Below, in pieces: positions 9,043-18,518 of a DNA stretch of 64,000 nt; the stretch's first letter is position 1; every line of letters begins with the position of its first letter. A program made the translations under genes and the position numbers. Source of the stretch: Halocatena pleomorpha (lineage in GTDB: Archaea; Halobacteriota; Halobacteria; Halobacteriales; Haloarculaceae); assembly GCF_003862495.1 (NCBI RefSeq), contig NZ_RRCH01000022.1:62001-126000 (forward strand), read 5' to 3'. A model generated the notes under the pieces. The model was not told where the DNA came from. It saw only the letters and a program-made list of their open reading frames with translations, and did no database searches.

Positions 9043-9402
9043 ATGACTCGACAACCACACAAACAACGACGAAATCAACGGCGCGCACCGCTGCACGAGC
9101 GTCACAATCAGGTTCGTGCACCACTCTCACCGGAGCTGCGCGAGGAGTACGGTCAGCGGAGCGTCCGCGTCAACTCGGGTGACACCGTCGAGGTGATGCG
9201 GGGTGATTTCGCGGGCGAAGACGGCGAAGTCGTCGATGTGAACCTGCGCGACGCGACCGTTACGGTCGAAGAGGTGACGCTCGAAACCGCCGACGGCGAG
9301 GAAATCGCTCGTCCGTTGGATTCGAGTAACCTCCGCGTGACCGACCTCGATCTCTCTGACGACATGCGGGAGACGCGCCTTACGGAGGACAACGATGAGT
9401 AA
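9043..9402 (+). CDS. rpl24: Ribosomal protein uL24
   Basis: The 119-residue archaeal L24 begins [20 protein letters not shown] and has a KOW motif ([20 protein letters not shown]-type, about 46-64). It initiates 23S rRNA assembly. Its end overlaps rps4e by eight bases. Confidence 0.95.
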   Translation: MTRQPHKQRRNQRRAPLHERHNQVRAPLSPELREEYGQRSVRVNSGDTVEVMRGDFAGEDGEVVDVNLRDATVTVEEVTLETADGEEIARPLDSSNLRVTDLDLSDDMRETRLTEDNDE

Positions 9403-10129
9403 GCATCAAAAGCGACTCTCGGTACCGAAGACGTGGCCGATCGCTCGCAAAGAACAGCAGTACACCGTCAAAGCCGACGCCGGTCCGCACGGCGAGGAAG
9501 GAGTCCCGCTATTGATCGTGCTTCGGGACGTGCTCGGCTACGCCGACTCGAAAAAGGAAGCGATGTACGCGCTTGACCAGGGCAGCGTTCTCGTCAACGG
9601 AACTGTTCCGTCGGACGTGCGCCGACCGGTTGGGATGTTCGACATCATCTCATTCATCGAGCGCAAAGAGTATTACCGCGTCTTCCCGGATGAGGGCGGA
9701 CGGCTCGCGCTGACACCGATCGACGCCGCGGACACAGACGGCAAGCTCGGTAAAGTCGCGAACAAACGCCACGTTTCCGGCGGTCAGATCCAGATCGGAC
9801 TCCACGACGGCCGGACGCTGTTGACCGAGGAATCCTCGATCAGCCCGAACGATTCCATCGTCGTCGGAACCGATGACGATGCGATCCTCGCCCACTTCCC
9901 CTACGAGGAGGGCGCACTGGTCACAGCCGTCAAGGGCCGCCACGCCGGCGAAATCGGAACGATCGATGAGATCTCGGTCACCCCCGGTAGCTCGCCCAAC
10001 GGCGTCACCGTCGACCAGGACGATGGCGGCTTTGAAACCGTCGAGGAGTACGTCGTCGTCATCGACGAGAACTTCCTTGATGAGTCCGACGGCACCGGCA
10101 CGCCTGCGGAAGCGGAGGTGAGTGAGTGA
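9395..10129 (+). CDS. rps4e: Ribosomal protein eS4
   Basis: The 244-residue protein is the archaeal/eukaryotic S4e: [20 protein letters not shown], an S4 RNA-binding motif ([20 protein letters not shown], 49-68 approximately), the central domain [12 protein letters not shown], and a C-terminal KOW motif ([14 protein letters not shown]). There is no bacterial counterpart, so it supports the archaeal assignment. A GGAGG site lies in the end of rpl24 before the overlapping start. Confidence 0.96.
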   Translation: MSKHQKRLSVPKTWPIARKEQQYTVKADAGPHGEEGVPLLIVLRDVLGYADSKKEAMYALDQGSVLVNGTVPSDVRRPVGMFDIISFIERKEYYRVFPDEGGRLALTPIDAADTDGKLGKVANKRHVSGGQIQIGLHDGRTLLTEESSISPNDSIVVGTDDDAILAHFPYEEGALVTAVKGRHAGEIGTIDEISVTPGSSPNGVTVDQDDGGFETVEEYVVVIDENFLDESDGTGTPAEAEVSE

Positions 10130-10659
10130 TGAGTAGTGAATCCGACGTTGGAAACGAGTTTCACGAGATGCGCACGCCGGTCGTCGAGAAGATCGTCGTC
10201 CACATGGGCGTGGGCACGGGCGGCCAGCAGCTCGCAGACGCAGAAGAGATCCTATCGGAGATCACCGATCAAGAGCCGGTTCGGACGGTGGCCGAGCAGA
10301 CTATTCCGGATTTCAACGTCCGGGAAGGAGATCCGATCGGCGCGAAGGTGACTCTTCGCGGTGACCGTGCAGAAGCGTTCCTTGAGACGGCGCTGTCGTT
10401 CGTGGAGATCGAACGGTCGCAGTTCGACGAGACAGGGAACTTCAGCTTCGGCATCGAGGAGCACACGAACTTCGAAGGACAGGAGTACGATCCGAACATC
10501 GGGATTTACGGATTGGACGTGACGGTAAACCTCGTTCGCCCCGGCTACCGGGTGCGAAAACGGGACAAGGTCAACCGACAGATCCCAGCCGGTCACCGGC
10601 TCACCGTCGAGGACGCCATCGCGTTCCTCGAATCCCGATTCGATATGGAGGTACAGTAA
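10129..10659 (+). CDS. rpl5: Ribosomal protein uL5
   Basis: The 176-residue archaeal L5 contains [16 protein letters not shown] (about 13-28), [12 protein letters not shown] and [18 protein letters not shown]. It binds 5S rRNA and contacts the P-site tRNA. ATG at 10129 overlaps the rps4e stop (TGATG) with GGAGGTGA at 10114-10121; a GTG one codon earlier is less likely. Confidence 0.96.
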   Translation: MSSESDVGNEFHEMRTPVVEKIVVHMGVGTGGQQLADAEEILSEITDQEPVRTVAEQTIPDFNVREGDPIGAKVTLRGDRAEAFLETALSFVEIERSQFDETGNFSFGIEEHTNFEGQEYDPNIGIYGLDVTVNLVRPGYRVRKRDKVNRQIPAGHRLTVEDAIAFLESRFDMEVQ

Positions 10660-10661
10660 TC

Positions 10662-10850
10662 ATGAGCGAAAGCGAACAACAAGAGCGGTCCCCGGAGACG
10701 GGCGAACACGGTACGAAGCGCACAGACCAGATTCAGGAGTGCCAGCGCTGCGGTCGCAAGCAGGGGTTGGTCGGAAAGTACGATATCTGGCTCTGTCGGC
10801 AGTGCTTCCGAGAGATCGCCCGCGAGATGGGCTTCAAAAAGTACAGCTAA
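10662..10850 (+). CDS. rps14: Ribosomal protein uS14, zinc-binding form
   Basis: The 62-residue protein has two CxxC pairs (CQRCGRKQ and CRQCFREIA), about 27-49, forming the zinc site of archaeal S14. It binds 16S rRNA in the head of the small subunit. An acidic N-terminus of some 20 residues precedes the conserved part, as is usual in haloarchaea. It is preceded by GGAGGT within the end of rpl5. Confidence 0.96.
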   Translation: MSESEQQERSPETGEHGTKRTDQIQECQRCGRKQGLVGKYDIWLCRQCFREIAREMGFKKYS

Positions 10851-10853
10851 ATC

Positions 10854-11246
10854 ATGGCGGACAACGATCCACTCAGCAGTGCGCTCTCGGGCATCGACAA
10901 CGCCGAGGGTGTGGGACATCTCACCCACACAGTATCGCCCGCCTCGAACATCATCGGCAGCGTGCTCGAAGTGTTCTACGACTTCGGGTACATCGACAGC
11001 TTTCAGTACGTCGATGACGGCAAAGCCGGCCAGTTCGAGGTTGATCTAAAAGGTGCAATCAACGAGTGCGGTCCCGTGACGCCCCGATACGCTGCGGGCG
11101 TCGACGAATTCGAGCGATGGGAAAAACGGTATCTTCCCGCGCGCGACTACGGGACGCTCGTCGTGACCACCAGCAGCGGCATCATGAGCCACTACGAGGC
11201 CCGTGAACAGGGCGTCGGTGGTCAAGTAATCGCATACGTCTACTGA
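10854..11246 (+). CDS. rps8: Ribosomal protein uS8
   Basis: The 130-residue protein starts MADNDPLSSALSGIDNAE and ends with the family's LVVTTSSGIMSHYEAREQG and GGQVIAYVY. S8 is a primary 16S rRNA-binding protein in the central domain. Its stop overlaps the rpl6 start (TGATG). Confidence 0.97.
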   Translation: MADNDPLSSALSGIDNAEGVGHLTHTVSPASNIIGSVLEVFYDFGYIDSFQYVDDGKAGQFEVDLKGAINECGPVTPRYAAGVDEFERWEKRYLPARDYGTLVVTTSSGIMSHYEAREQGVGGQVIAYVY

Positions 11247-11791
11247 TGGACATGACTGTAGAAATCGAAATCGAACTACCGGACGACGTGACCGGGTCCG
11301 TGGACCATCTCGATCTCACGATCGACGGTCCACAGGGCGTGGTAACGCGACGGCTGTGGTATCCAGATGTCCGTGTCACTGTCGAAGACGGCACGGTACG
11401 GATCGAAACCGACGCGACCGACGCGAACACGCAATCGACCGTCGGCACGTTCGAGAGCCACATCCGGAACATGATCCACGGCGTGACCGAGGGATGGACA
11501 TACGAGATGGAAGTGTTATACTCACACTTCCCGATGCAGGTGAGCGTCGACGGCGACGATGTCGTCATCTCGAACTTCCTTGGTGAGCGATCCGACCGAC
11601 GGGCACCGATCCACGGCGACACCGATGTCGCCGTCGACGGTGAGGAGATCACCCTCTCGGGTCCAGACATCGAGGCCGTTGGTCAGACCGCCGCGGACAT
11701 CGAACAGCTGACGCGCGTGACAGACAAGGATCCCCGTGTTTTCCAGGACGGGGTGTACATCACCCAAAAACCCACACGAGGTGAAGCCTGA
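11246..11791 (+). CDS. rpl6: Ribosomal protein uL6
   Basis: The 181-residue protein has two L6 domains. Signatures include [19 protein letters not shown] near 18-36 and [14 protein letters not shown], then the second domain ending [12 protein letters not shown]. It lies at the factor-binding site of the large subunit. ATG 11246 overlaps the rps8 stop; an ATG two codons on is possible. The stop overlaps the rpl32e start. Confidence 0.96.
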   Translation: MDMTVEIEIELPDDVTGSVDHLDLTIDGPQGVVTRRLWYPDVRVTVEDGTVRIETDATDANTQSTVGTFESHIRNMIHGVTEGWTYEMEVLYSHFPMQVSVDGDDVVISNFLGERSDRRAPIHGDTDVAVDGEEITLSGPDIEAVGQTAADIEQLTRVTDKDPRVFQDGVYITQKPTRGEA

Positions 11792-12516
11792 TGGCCGAAC
11801 ACGAGGACGAAACTGACGAATCGGATGCCCGGTCGATAACCGACGTAAGCGGTATCGGTGAGACCAAAGCTGAGTCCCTCCGAGAGGAGGGCTATGAGTC
11901 GGTCGACGACCTTCGTCGAGCCGATCAGTCGGAGCTGTCGGATGTCGACGGCATCGGCAACGCGCTGGCAGCGCGTATCAAAGCCGACATCGGTGATCTG
12001 GAGATCGAAGCGGATACCACCGCCGAGATCGAAGAGGAAGGCGAACAGCCCGAACCAGAAGAAGCCTTCGAGACGGAACTCCGCCCGCGAGGCCACGCGG
12101 ACAAAACGCCGGATCTCGACGAGGAGACTGAGCGGTTGCTCACACGGCGAGCGAACGAAGGATCGCCCGAATTCAACCGCCAAGACCACCACAAGAAAAA
12201 GCGGACGCCCGCGTCGTGGCGACGCCCCCGTGGAAATCTCTCGAAGCAACGCCGGGGCGTGAAAGGCAAAGGACAGACAGTTGAGGCTGGCTTCCGGACA
12301 CCGACAGCGGTGCGTGGCCGACACCCGAGCGGCTTCGAAGAGGTACGGGTGTTCAACACCGACGATCTGGAGGGTATCGACGGCGAAACACACGCCGTCC
12401 GCATCGCGTCCTCGGTCGGTGCGCGAAAACGAGAGCGCATCGAAGAGGAGGCCGAAGACGCGGGCATCCGCGTGCTCAATCCGACGTACGTGGAGGTAGC
12501 TGTCAACGATGAGTGA
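11791..12516 (+). CDS. rpl32e: Ribosomal protein eL32 with helix-hairpin-helix N-terminal extension
   Basis: The 241-residue protein is longer than a basic L32e because of an N-terminal extension of about 100 residues containing a helix-hairpin-helix motif ([19 protein letters not shown] and [10 protein letters not shown]) and an acidic linker. The L32e core follows: [39 protein letters not shown] and a strand ending LNPTYVEV. This HhH extension is known in haloarchaeal L32e; its purpose is unclear. It overlaps rpl19e by eight bases. Confidence 0.95.
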   Translation: MAEHEDETDESDARSITDVSGIGETKAESLREEGYESVDDLRRADQSELSDVDGIGNALAARIKADIGDLEIEADTTAEIEEEGEQPEPEEAFETELRPRGHADKTPDLDEETERLLTRRANEGSPEFNRQDHHKKKRTPASWRRPRGNLSKQRRGVKGKGQTVEAGFRTPTAVRGRHPSGFEEVRVFNTDDLEGIDGETHAVRIASSVGARKRERIEEEAEDAGIRVLNPTYVEVAVNDE

Positions 12517-12952
12517 TCTGAAAAACCAGAAACGACTCGCAGCGGACGAGCTGGATGTCGGGAAAAACCGCGTCTGGCTCGATCCTGAGGCACAGGGCGA
12601 GATCGCCGACGCGATCACCCGAGAGGACATTCGTGATCTGATCGACCGCGACATCATTCAGACAAAGCGGGAGAAGACCTCGAACTCTCGGGGTCGCGTG
12701 CGAGAGCGCAACGAAAAACGCGCCTACGGTCACCTGAAGGGTCCCGGATCCCGGAAAGGGAAGGCTGGCGCACGGCAGGATCGAAAGAACGAATGGGAAC
12801 GTCGCATCCGGGCACAACGACGTCGACTACGCGAACTCCGGGATTCGGGAGAGATCTCCCGCTCCCAATACCGCACGCTCTACGATCAAGCCAGCGGTGG
12901 CGAGTTCGACAGTGTTGGCGATCTCGAACGATACATAGAAGAGGATACATAA
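12509..12952 (+). CDS. rpl19e: Ribosomal protein eL19
   Basis: The 147-residue protein begins [21 protein letters not shown] and continues with the long basic helix typical of L19e ([19 protein letters not shown] and [20 protein letters not shown]). It is absent from bacteria. A GGAGGT site lies in the end of rpl32e, just upstream of the overlapping ATG. Confidence 0.96.
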   Translation: MSDLKNQKRLAADELDVGKNRVWLDPEAQGEIADAITREDIRDLIDRDIIQTKREKTSNSRGRVRERNEKRAYGHLKGPGSRKGKAGARQDRKNEWERRIRAQRRRLRELRDSGEISRSQYRTLYDQASGGEFDSVGDLERYIEEDT

Positions 12953-12954
12953 TC

Positions 12955-13509
12955 ATGGCAACCGGACCACGATACAACGTGCCAATGCGGCGTCGCCGCG
13001 AGGCACGCACGAACTACCATCAGCGGTTGCGCCTGTTGAAATCCGGCAAGCCACGCCTGGTTGCTCGCAAGAGTAACAAGCACATCAGGGCGCAGCTGGT
13101 GAGCACAGGTCGAGACGGTGATCAGACAGCAGCGAGCGCGCACTCTTCGGATCTAGAGGCGTTTGGCTGGGAGGCTCCGACGGGGAACCTCCCGGCGGCG
13201 TACCTGACCGGCGTGCTCGTCGGCAAGCGCGCGCTTGCTGAAGGACTCGATGGCGCAGTGCTCGATATCGGACTCAACACCGCAACACCCGGCAACAAGG
13301 TGTTCGCGGTGCAAGAGGGTGCGATCGACGCTGGTCTCGAAATCCCCCACAGCGAATCAGTGTTCGCCGACTGGTCTCGAACCCGCGGCGAGCATATCGC
13401 GGAGTACGCAGAATCCCGCGATGACCCGCTGTACAGCGGTGATTTCGATGCAACAACGCTTCCGGAACACTTCGATGACGTACGCGAACGACTGGAGGAT
13501 GAACTATGA
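12955..13509 (+). CDS. rpl18: Ribosomal protein uL18
   Basis: The 184-residue protein starts [20 protein letters not shown] at 12955, two bases after the rpl19e stop; a longer frame upstream overlaps rpl19e and is rejected. [20 protein letters not shown] and the [13 protein letters not shown] segment identify archaeal L18 (L5e), a 5S rRNA-binding protein. Its end overlaps rps5 by four bases. Confidence 0.96.
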   Translation: MATGPRYNVPMRRRREARTNYHQRLRLLKSGKPRLVARKSNKHIRAQLVSTGRDGDQTAASAHSSDLEAFGWEAPTGNLPAAYLTGVLVGKRALAEGLDGAVLDIGLNTATPGNKVFAVQEGAIDAGLEIPHSESVFADWSRTRGEHIAEYAESRDDPLYSGDFDATTLPEHFDDVRERLEDEL

Positions 13510-14132
13510 GTAGCGGTTGGGAACCACAAACCCGGCTTGGCAAGCAGGTCGCAGAAGGTGACATCACCTCGATGGATCAGGCGCTTACAACGGGATTGCC
13601 GTTGAAAGAGCCGGAACTCGTCGATCAGCTGTTGCCGGATCTCGAAGACGACGTACTCGACATCAACATGGTACAACGGATGACCGACTCGGGTCGCCGG
13701 GTCAAGTTCCGCTGTGCCGTCGTCGTCGGTAATCGGAACGGCTACGTCGGCTACGCCGAGGGCCGAGACGATCAGGTCGGTGGTGCGATCCAGAAAGCGA
13801 TCGACATCGCCAAGCTGAACATCATCAACGTTGAGCGCGGCAGTGGCTCGTGGGAAGACCGCGCGGGCGGCACTCACTCGCTTGCTCGCAAAACGTCGGG
13901 CAAAGCCGGCAGTGTCACCGTCGATCTCATGCCTGCCCCGCTCGGACTGGGGCTTGCGGCCAGTGAGACCGTCGGGAGCGTGCTCGAACTCGCTGGTGTC
14001 CAGGACGCCTGGACCAAAAGCCACGGCAACACTCGGACGACGATCAATCTCTCGAAGGCGACGTACAACGCCTTGAAGAATTCGGCCCAAGCCCGCGGGC
14101 CGCGCCCGAGACAACGCGAGGTGGCCGAGTGA
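13506..14132 (+). CDS. rps5: Ribosomal protein uS5
   Basis: The 208-residue protein holds the S5 dsRBD-like domain ([20 protein letters not shown], then [18 protein letters not shown]) and the C-terminal domain ([40 protein letters not shown]). S5 contributes to decoding accuracy. It overlaps rpl18 at the start and rpl30 at the stop (TGATG). Confidence 0.97.
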   Translation: MSSGWEPQTRLGKQVAEGDITSMDQALTTGLPLKEPELVDQLLPDLEDDVLDINMVQRMTDSGRRVKFRCAVVVGNRNGYVGYAEGRDDQVGGAIQKAIDIAKLNIINVERGSGSWEDRAGGTHSLARKTSGKAGSVTVDLMPAPLGLGLAASETVGSVLELAGVQDAWTKSHGNTRTTINLSKATYNALKNSAQARGPRPRQREVAE

Positions 14133-14593
14133 TGCAAGCGCTCGTCCAACTCCGCGGCGAGATCGACATGAGCCAAGGCGTCGAAGACACCATGTCGATG
14201 CTCAACCTCGGGCGCGTCAATCACTGTACGCTCGTGCCCGAGACCGACACCTACCGTGGGATGGTGACGAAGGTCAACGACTGGGTTGCACACGGTCAAC
14301 CCAGTGCCGACACCGTCGAGCTGGTGATAGCCACTCGTGGCGAGACGCTCGACGGGGATGAGATCGATGAGGAGTGGGTCGCTGAAAACACCGAGTACGA
14401 CAGCATTGAGGCGCTGGCTGCGGCCCTCGTGGACGAAGAGACGACGCTGCAAGAGCAGGGAATTTCCCCGACGCTCCGACTTCACCCGCCGCGTGGCGGA
14501 CACAACGGTCTCAAACATCCGACGAAAGAGGGCGGCCAGCTTGGCAAACACACGACCGAGGAGATCGACAGCCTCCTCACAACGATGCGATGA
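14132..14593 (+). CDS. rpl30: Ribosomal protein uL30
   Basis: The 153-residue archaeal L30 has [39 protein letters not shown] and the ending FTRRVAD-type loop in frame as LHPPRGGHNGLKHPTKEGG. It is longer than bacterial L30, as expected for archaea. ATG 14132 overlaps the rps5 stop; a GTG one codon upstream is an alternative. The stop overlaps rpl15 (ATGA). Confidence 0.95.
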   Translation: MQALVQLRGEIDMSQGVEDTMSMLNLGRVNHCTLVPETDTYRGMVTKVNDWVAHGQPSADTVELVIATRGETLDGDEIDEEWVAENTEYDSIEALAAALVDEETTLQEQGISPTLRLHPPRGGHNGLKHPTKEGGQLGKHTTEEIDSLLTTMR

Positions 14594-15081
14594 CTAGTAA
14601 AAAGAAACGACAGCGCGGCTCTCGCACCCACAGCGGTGGCAGTCACAAGAACCGTCGTGGCGCTGGCCATCGTGGCGGCCGTGGGCGCGCGGGTCGTTCC
14701 AAACACGAGTTTCACAACTACGAATCGGTCGGCAAACACGGTTTCAAGCGTCCGGAAAAGGTCAAAGAGACCGTCGAAACGATCGACGTTCGAACGCTTG
14801 ATGAGAACGCGCCGCTGTACGCTGCCGAAGGGGCAGCCGAAGAGACTGCAGACGGCTACGCGATCGACGTGCGCGATGTCGTCGAGACGAGCACGGACAC
14901 CGATGTGGTGAAGGTGCTCGGTGGCGGACAGGTTCGGTCCACCCTTGCGGTGACTGCCGACGCCTTTTCCGACAGCGCGACCGAACTCATCGAGAGTGAA
15001 GGCGGGCGCACGATCCTCACCGAGCGCGGTGAAAAACGTCAATCCCAACTGGAGGACCAAGAGGACGAGGACGAGGAATAA
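14590..15081 (+). CDS. rpl15: Ribosomal protein uL15
   Basis: The 163-residue protein opens with a Gly/Arg-rich extension (RGSRTHSGGSHKNRRGAGHR) that threads into 23S rRNA, then KHEFHNYESVGKHGFKRP and the folded domain with VVKVLGGGQVRSTLAV. It ends in an acidic tail (DQEDEDEE). The stop overlaps the secY start (TAATG). Confidence 0.96.
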   Translation: MTSKKKRQRGSRTHSGGSHKNRRGAGHRGGRGRAGRSKHEFHNYESVGKHGFKRPEKVKETVETIDVRTLDENAPLYAAEGAAEETADGYAIDVRDVVETSTDTDVVKVLGGGQVRSTLAVTADAFSDSATELIESEGGRTILTERGEKRQSQLEDQEDEDEE

Positions 15082-16550
15082 TGAGTTGGAAGGAGACCGC
15101 CGCCCCAGTCCTCACCCGGATGCCGACCGTCGCCCGCCCGGAGGGCCACGTCCCGTTCCGCCGTAAGCTGGGGTGGACGGCCGGCGTGCTCGTGCTGTAT
15201 TTCTTCCTCACGAACGTCTACCTGTTCGGGACTGGTGGCCCGAGTAGTGACCCTTACGGGCAGTTCCGGTCGATCCTCGCGGGTGGGCAAGGCACCGTCT
15301 TGCATCTGGGAATCGGACCGATCGTGACCGCGAGCATCGTGTTGCAGCTGTTAGGTGGGGCGAACCTGCTGGGGTTGGACACCTCGAATCCGCGCGATCA
15401 GGCGCTGTATCAGGGGCTACAGAAGTTGCTCGTGGTCGTGATGATCTGTCTGACTGGCCTACCGATGGTGTTCCTGGGTGGAATGATCCAGCCGAATACA
15501 CAGCTCGGCGCACAGCTCGGCGTCGGAGCAGTCGGTGTCCAGTGGCTGATCTTCGCCCAGCTGTTCGTTGGCGGTCTCCTCGTCCTGTTCATGGACGAAG
15601 TCATCAGCAAGTGGGGTGTCGGGAGCGGTATCGGTCTGTTCATCATCGCTGGCGTTAGCCAACGGCTTATCGGCGGTTTGATCCAGTGGGAAGGGATCAG
15701 TCAAGGCGGTCAGGTCGGGTTTTTCGTTGCGTGGTTCAAAATTCTGACCGGACAGATCCCAATCGGTCCGCCGCTCTCCCAACAAGGATTGGAGGCCATC
15801 TTCCTCGGATCCGGACAGATCGTTGCGCTGTTCACGACGGTGTTGATCTTCGTGATCGTCGTGTATGCTGAGAGCGTTCGCGTCGAGATTCCCCTAAGTC
15901 ACGCGAAGGTACGGGGCGCACGCGGTCGCTTCCCGGTGAAACTCATCTACGCGAGTGTCTTGCCGATGATCCTCGTCCGGGCGCTACAGGCTAACATCCA
16001 GTTCATCGGGCGGATCCTCTACGGACAGATCGGTGAGCAGATGCCCAACTGGTTGGGGGTGTATCGAACGACTCAAGCAGGGTTACAGCCTACTGGTGGA
16101 CTGTTTTACTATTTCGCTCCGATTCGGTCTCAAGACTGGATCTCGGCGCTATCCACCCAGCCCGGAGAGATCCTGCTCCGGATCGGGGTTGATCTCTCGT
16201 TCATGGTGCTCGGCGGTGCGTTGTTCGCCATGTTCTGGGTCGAAACGACGGACATGGGTCCGGAAGCCACCGCAAAGCAGATTCAGGATTCGGGGATGCA
16301 GATCCCCGGCTTCCGGCGTAATCCCGGCGTGATGGAGAAGGTACTTGAACGGTACATTCCCCAAGTGACGGTGATCGGCGGGGCGCTCGTCGGTCTGCTC
16401 GCCGTCGGTGCGAACATGCTCGGAACGATCGGCGGTGTTTCAGGGACCGGGCTGCTGTTGACGGTCTCGATCACCTACAAGCTGTACGAAGAGATCGCAG
16501 AAGAACAGTTGATGGAGATGCATCCCGTGATGCGGGACATGTTCGGTTGA
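15081..16550 (+). CDS. secY: Preprotein translocase subunit SecY
   Basis: The 489-residue membrane protein has ten predicted membrane segments and archaeal SecY motifs: RPEGHVPFRRKLGWTAGVLV near the N-terminus, the plug-region GTGGPSSDPYGQFRSILAGG (about 51-70), a cytoplasmic loop SVRVEIPLSHAKVRGARGRF, and IPGFRRNPGVMEKVLERYIP before the last helices. SecY forms the protein-conducting channel with SecE and Sec-beta. As in most archaea, it is the last gene of the ribosomal operon, and a large hairpin follows directly. Confidence 0.97.
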   Translation: MSWKETAAPVLTRMPTVARPEGHVPFRRKLGWTAGVLVLYFFLTNVYLFGTGGPSSDPYGQFRSILAGGQGTVLHLGIGPIVTASIVLQLLGGANLLGLDTSNPRDQALYQGLQKLLVVVMICLTGLPMVFLGGMIQPNTQLGAQLGVGAVGVQWLIFAQLFVGGLLVLFMDEVISKWGVGSGIGLFIIAGVSQRLIGGLIQWEGISQGGQVGFFVAWFKILTGQIPIGPPLSQQGLEAIFLGSGQIVALFTTVLIFVIVVYAESVRVEIPLSHAKVRGARGRFPVKLIYASVLPMILVRALQANIQFIGRILYGQIGEQMPNWLGVYRTTQAGLQPTGGLFYYFAPIRSQDWISALSTQPGEILLRIGVDLSFMVLGGALFAMFWVETTDMGPEATAKQIQDSGMQIPGFRRNPGVMEKVLERYIPQVTVIGGALVGLLAVGANMLGTIGGVSGTGLLLTVSITYKLYEEIAEEQLMEMHPVMRDMFG

Positions 16551-16558
16551 CCAACCAC

Positions 16559-16602
16559 TTTTTTTACGTGAGGGTGGCCGGGGGCCACCCTCACGTAAAA
16601 AA
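16559..16602. terminator. Perfect 20-bp hairpin after secY, probable terminator
   Basis: The T-run and ACGTGAGGGTGGCC (left arm 16560-16579), loop GGG and GGCCACCCTCACGT plus A-run (right arm 16583-16602) pair without a mismatch over 20 bp. It begins nine bases after the secY stop. T-tracts lie on the 5' side of each strand, so a palindrome of this form could act in both directions. Archaeal termination mainly depends on T-tracts, so the role of the hairpin itself is an inference. Confidence 0.6.
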
Positions 16603-16660
16603 CCTGCAACGCGAGAGCAAGCTCTCGCTGGCTCCCACTCGCTGCGCTCGCGGGAAGACT

Positions 16661-16733
16661 AAAAAAGCCGCTCGCTGCGTCGCGGTACTGCGTCTTCTCC
16701 GCTTTCCGCACCGCTACCGCTCCGCCGTCGCGC
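16661..16733 (-). repeat. GC-rich intergenic repeat, copy A
   Basis: Read on the minus strand, this runs GACGGCGGAGCGGTAGCGGT, then GCGGAGAAGACGCAGTACCG, then GCGAGCGGCTTTTTT. It resembles copy B at 17251-17331 in order and content, ending in the same GCGAGCGGC-T-tract. GAGCGNAGCGAGCGG-type elements are common between genes in haloarchaea; whether they are transcribed or act as terminators is not known from this sequence. Confidence 0.55.
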
Positions 16734-17250
16734 TGCTCATGAACGCGTAGCCGTGTGCCGTTGTCGAACCAGCATTCCACGGTCGTCTCGCTCACAGCGC
16801 AGTAGCGCGTGAACCACGCAATTCCCGGCAGCTCGTTGTGGTGGCAAACCCAGCGGCCGCTGGCACTTACTCAATCTGGGCGGCGTGGACACAACTGGCG
16901 GATCGGCACGGTCTGTACTAGGTCCCACCAGCTACGTAATCACGCGGCACAGTTCGGCTTTCGAGACTACCTCCCGATCCCGGAACTGAAACACTGGCAG
17001 CGTCATCTTTCTCTCCCAGCGAACGGAGTGAGCGACCGGCTCGTCAAGTAAGCGGCCTATCGCTAGCTGTCTCACCATATATGAAAACACTGGTGTAATC
17101 GAAATATTCTATCAATAACTCGCTCTGCCAGCAATTGCTCGGAGGGTGCTAACGAGCCACTGGAATCGGGCGTTGCTGTCGGGATTGCGCTAGTAGCAGT
17201 TGATTTCTGTCCAGCGGTCACGTCAGTTTGTCAGTCGTCGAAGCTGTATA

Positions 17251-17331
17251 CGGCGGCGGAGCAGTGGCGGTAGCGGTCGCGGCGGCGGGAGATGCAGGTG
17301 TAGTCACCGCGAGCGGAGCGAGCGGCTTTTT
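17251..17331 (+). repeat. GC-rich intergenic repeat, copy B
   Basis: The plus strand reads CGGCGGCGGAGCAGTGGCGG, then TAGCGGTCGCGGCGGCGGGA, then TAGTCACCGCGAGCGGAGCG and AGCGGCTTTTT. It parallels copy A on the other strand, so the two T-tract ends face away from each other towards secY and carA respectively. Diverged homology judged by eye. Confidence 0.55.
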
Positions 17332-17338
17332 CCCCATG

Positions 17339-17381
17339 TTTTTTGCGTTCGGATGAGCTTCGCTCACCCGAACGCAAAAAA
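17339..17381. terminator. Long hairpin after carA, probable terminator
   Basis: TTTTTTGCGTTCGGATGAGC and GCTCACCCGAACGCAAAAAA pair over 20 bp with a single A-C mismatch and loop TTC. It lies 21 bases beyond the carA stop on the minus strand. Its plan (T6, GC stem, three-base loop, A6) copies that of the secY hairpin although the stem sequence differs. Confidence 0.55.
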
Positions 17382-17402
17382 GTGGGAGTAAAAGGTGGGG
17401 AT

Positions 17403-18467
17403 TCAGTCCGCCGAGACGGTCGATTTCGATTCGACCATCCCCAGCACCTCATCGAAAAAGCCGAGCGTGTCGTGTGGCCCGGGATTCGCCTCGGGATGGT
17501 ACTGGCGGGTTTTGATGTCGAGTTCGTCGCTGTCTAACCCTTCAGGTGTGTCGTCGTTGACGTTGATCTGCGTGACATTTAGCTCACCAGGATCGGAGAC
17601 GGTGTAACCGTGATTCTGGGTCGTCATCAGGACCTGTCCGGTTTCGAGGTCTCGTACCGGTTGGTTGACACCACGGTGGCCAAAGGTCATCTTCTCCGTG
17701 TCGCCACCCAGCGTGTCAGCGATGACCTGCTGGCCGAGGCAGATGCCAGCCATCGGGATCTCGCCCGCGTACGTTTCGACAAGCTTGCTAGTGGCGTCGA
17801 AGTTCTTCGGATCGCCCGGACCGTTCGAGACGAACAGGAGATCAGGCGACAACTCCTCAATTGCCGCTTCGGTCGTGTCGTAGGGAAGCACGTGGACGGT
17901 GGCACCGCGGTCGATCAACGACGTGGCGATCGAATCTTTCGCCCCACAGTCGATGAGTGCGACCGACGGTCCCGTTCCGTCACGGTTGTACGTCACCGGG
18001 TCGTCAACCGACACCTGTGCCCCGATGTCAGTGTGATCGCTCATCGCCGTACACTGTGCGAGTTCGTCGAGTGCGTCGTCCGGGGTAACGTCGTCGCCAG
18101 CGACAACGCCACACCGCATCGCGCCCTCCTCCCGGATGCCAATGACCAACTCACGCGTATCAAGGTGATCGACAGCAGGGACATCCTCCTCGGTCAGCCA
18201 CGACGCTACATCGTCGGTGAGTTCACGAGCCACGACGGCACGGGGATGTACCCGATCCGATTCGAATCGTTCGGATCGGACGCCGTAGTTCCCGATAAGC
18301 GGATACGAGAATGTGAGCACCTGCTCCTCGTACGAAGGATCGGTAAGACTCTCCTCGTATCCAGTGTAAGCCGTCGTGAACACCAGTTCGCCGCGCGTAC
18401 GGCCGGGGGCACGAGCGCGTGCAGAAACAACGCGTTCACCCTCCAGCGCCACGTAGGCATCCGTCAT
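17403..18467 (-). CDS. carA: Carbamoyl-phosphate synthase small (glutaminase) subunit
   Basis: The 354-residue protein has the CarA N-terminal domain (FTTAYTGYEESLTDPSYEEQ, 30-49) and a class I glutamine amidotransferase domain. The nucleophile Cys243 lies in AGICLGQQ, with His324 and Glu326 in QYHPEANPGPHD. It releases ammonia from glutamine for carbamoyl phosphate used in arginine and pyrimidine synthesis, with CarB (not in this window). The usual GICLGHQ is GICLGQQ here; that histidine is not catalytic. A TATA-like TTAAGG about 25 bases upstream suggests a leaderless transcript. Confidence 0.96.
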   Translation of the reverse strand: MTDAYVALEGERVVSARARAPGRTRGELVFTTAYTGYEESLTDPSYEEQVLTFSYPLIGNYGVRSERFESDRVHPRAVVARELTDDVASWLTEEDVPAVDHLDTRELVIGIREEGAMRCGVVAGDDVTPDDALDELAQCTAMSDHTDIGAQVSVDDPVTYNRDGTGPSVALIDCGAKDSIATSLIDRGATVHVLPYDTTEAAIEELSPDLLFVSNGPGDPKNFDATSKLVETYAGEIPMAGICLGQQVIADTLGGDTEKMTFGHRGVNQPVRDLETGQVLMTTQNHGYTVSDPGELNVTQINVNDDTPEGLDSDELDIKTRQYHPEANPGPHDTLGFFDEVLGMVESKSTVSAD

Positions 18468-18518
18468 TACGAAGAACGTATTCGACCAACGCCTTAACCA
18501 TTGCCATTCGAAATGAGC

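Larger units (their letters stand above)
16603..17402. other. Gene-poor region between secY and carA
   Basis: I find no convincing gene in these 800 bases. The longest open frames (for example 16809-17051, 80 codons) have no recognisable motif and codon use unlike neighbours. What it does hold is a small hairpin (16611-16628, GCGAGAGC-AA-GCTCTCGC), two related GC-rich elements in inverted orientation (16661-16733 and 17251-17331), and a long hairpin at the carA end. The middle part (16750-17240) has mixed composition and may contain decayed sequence that I cannot identify. Confidence 0.6.

Noticed and set aside
11683-12657. 324-codon open frame on the minus strand over rpl6, rpl32e and rpl19e
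   Set aside because: It is a shadow of ribosomal protein genes, with low-complexity Ser/Arg/Phe composition and no family.
16809-17051. Open frame of 80 codons between secY and carA
   Set aside because: No recognisable motif, no promoter or ribosome-binding site that stands out, and it lies in repeat-bearing sequence; could be decayed DNA but I cannot name a source.
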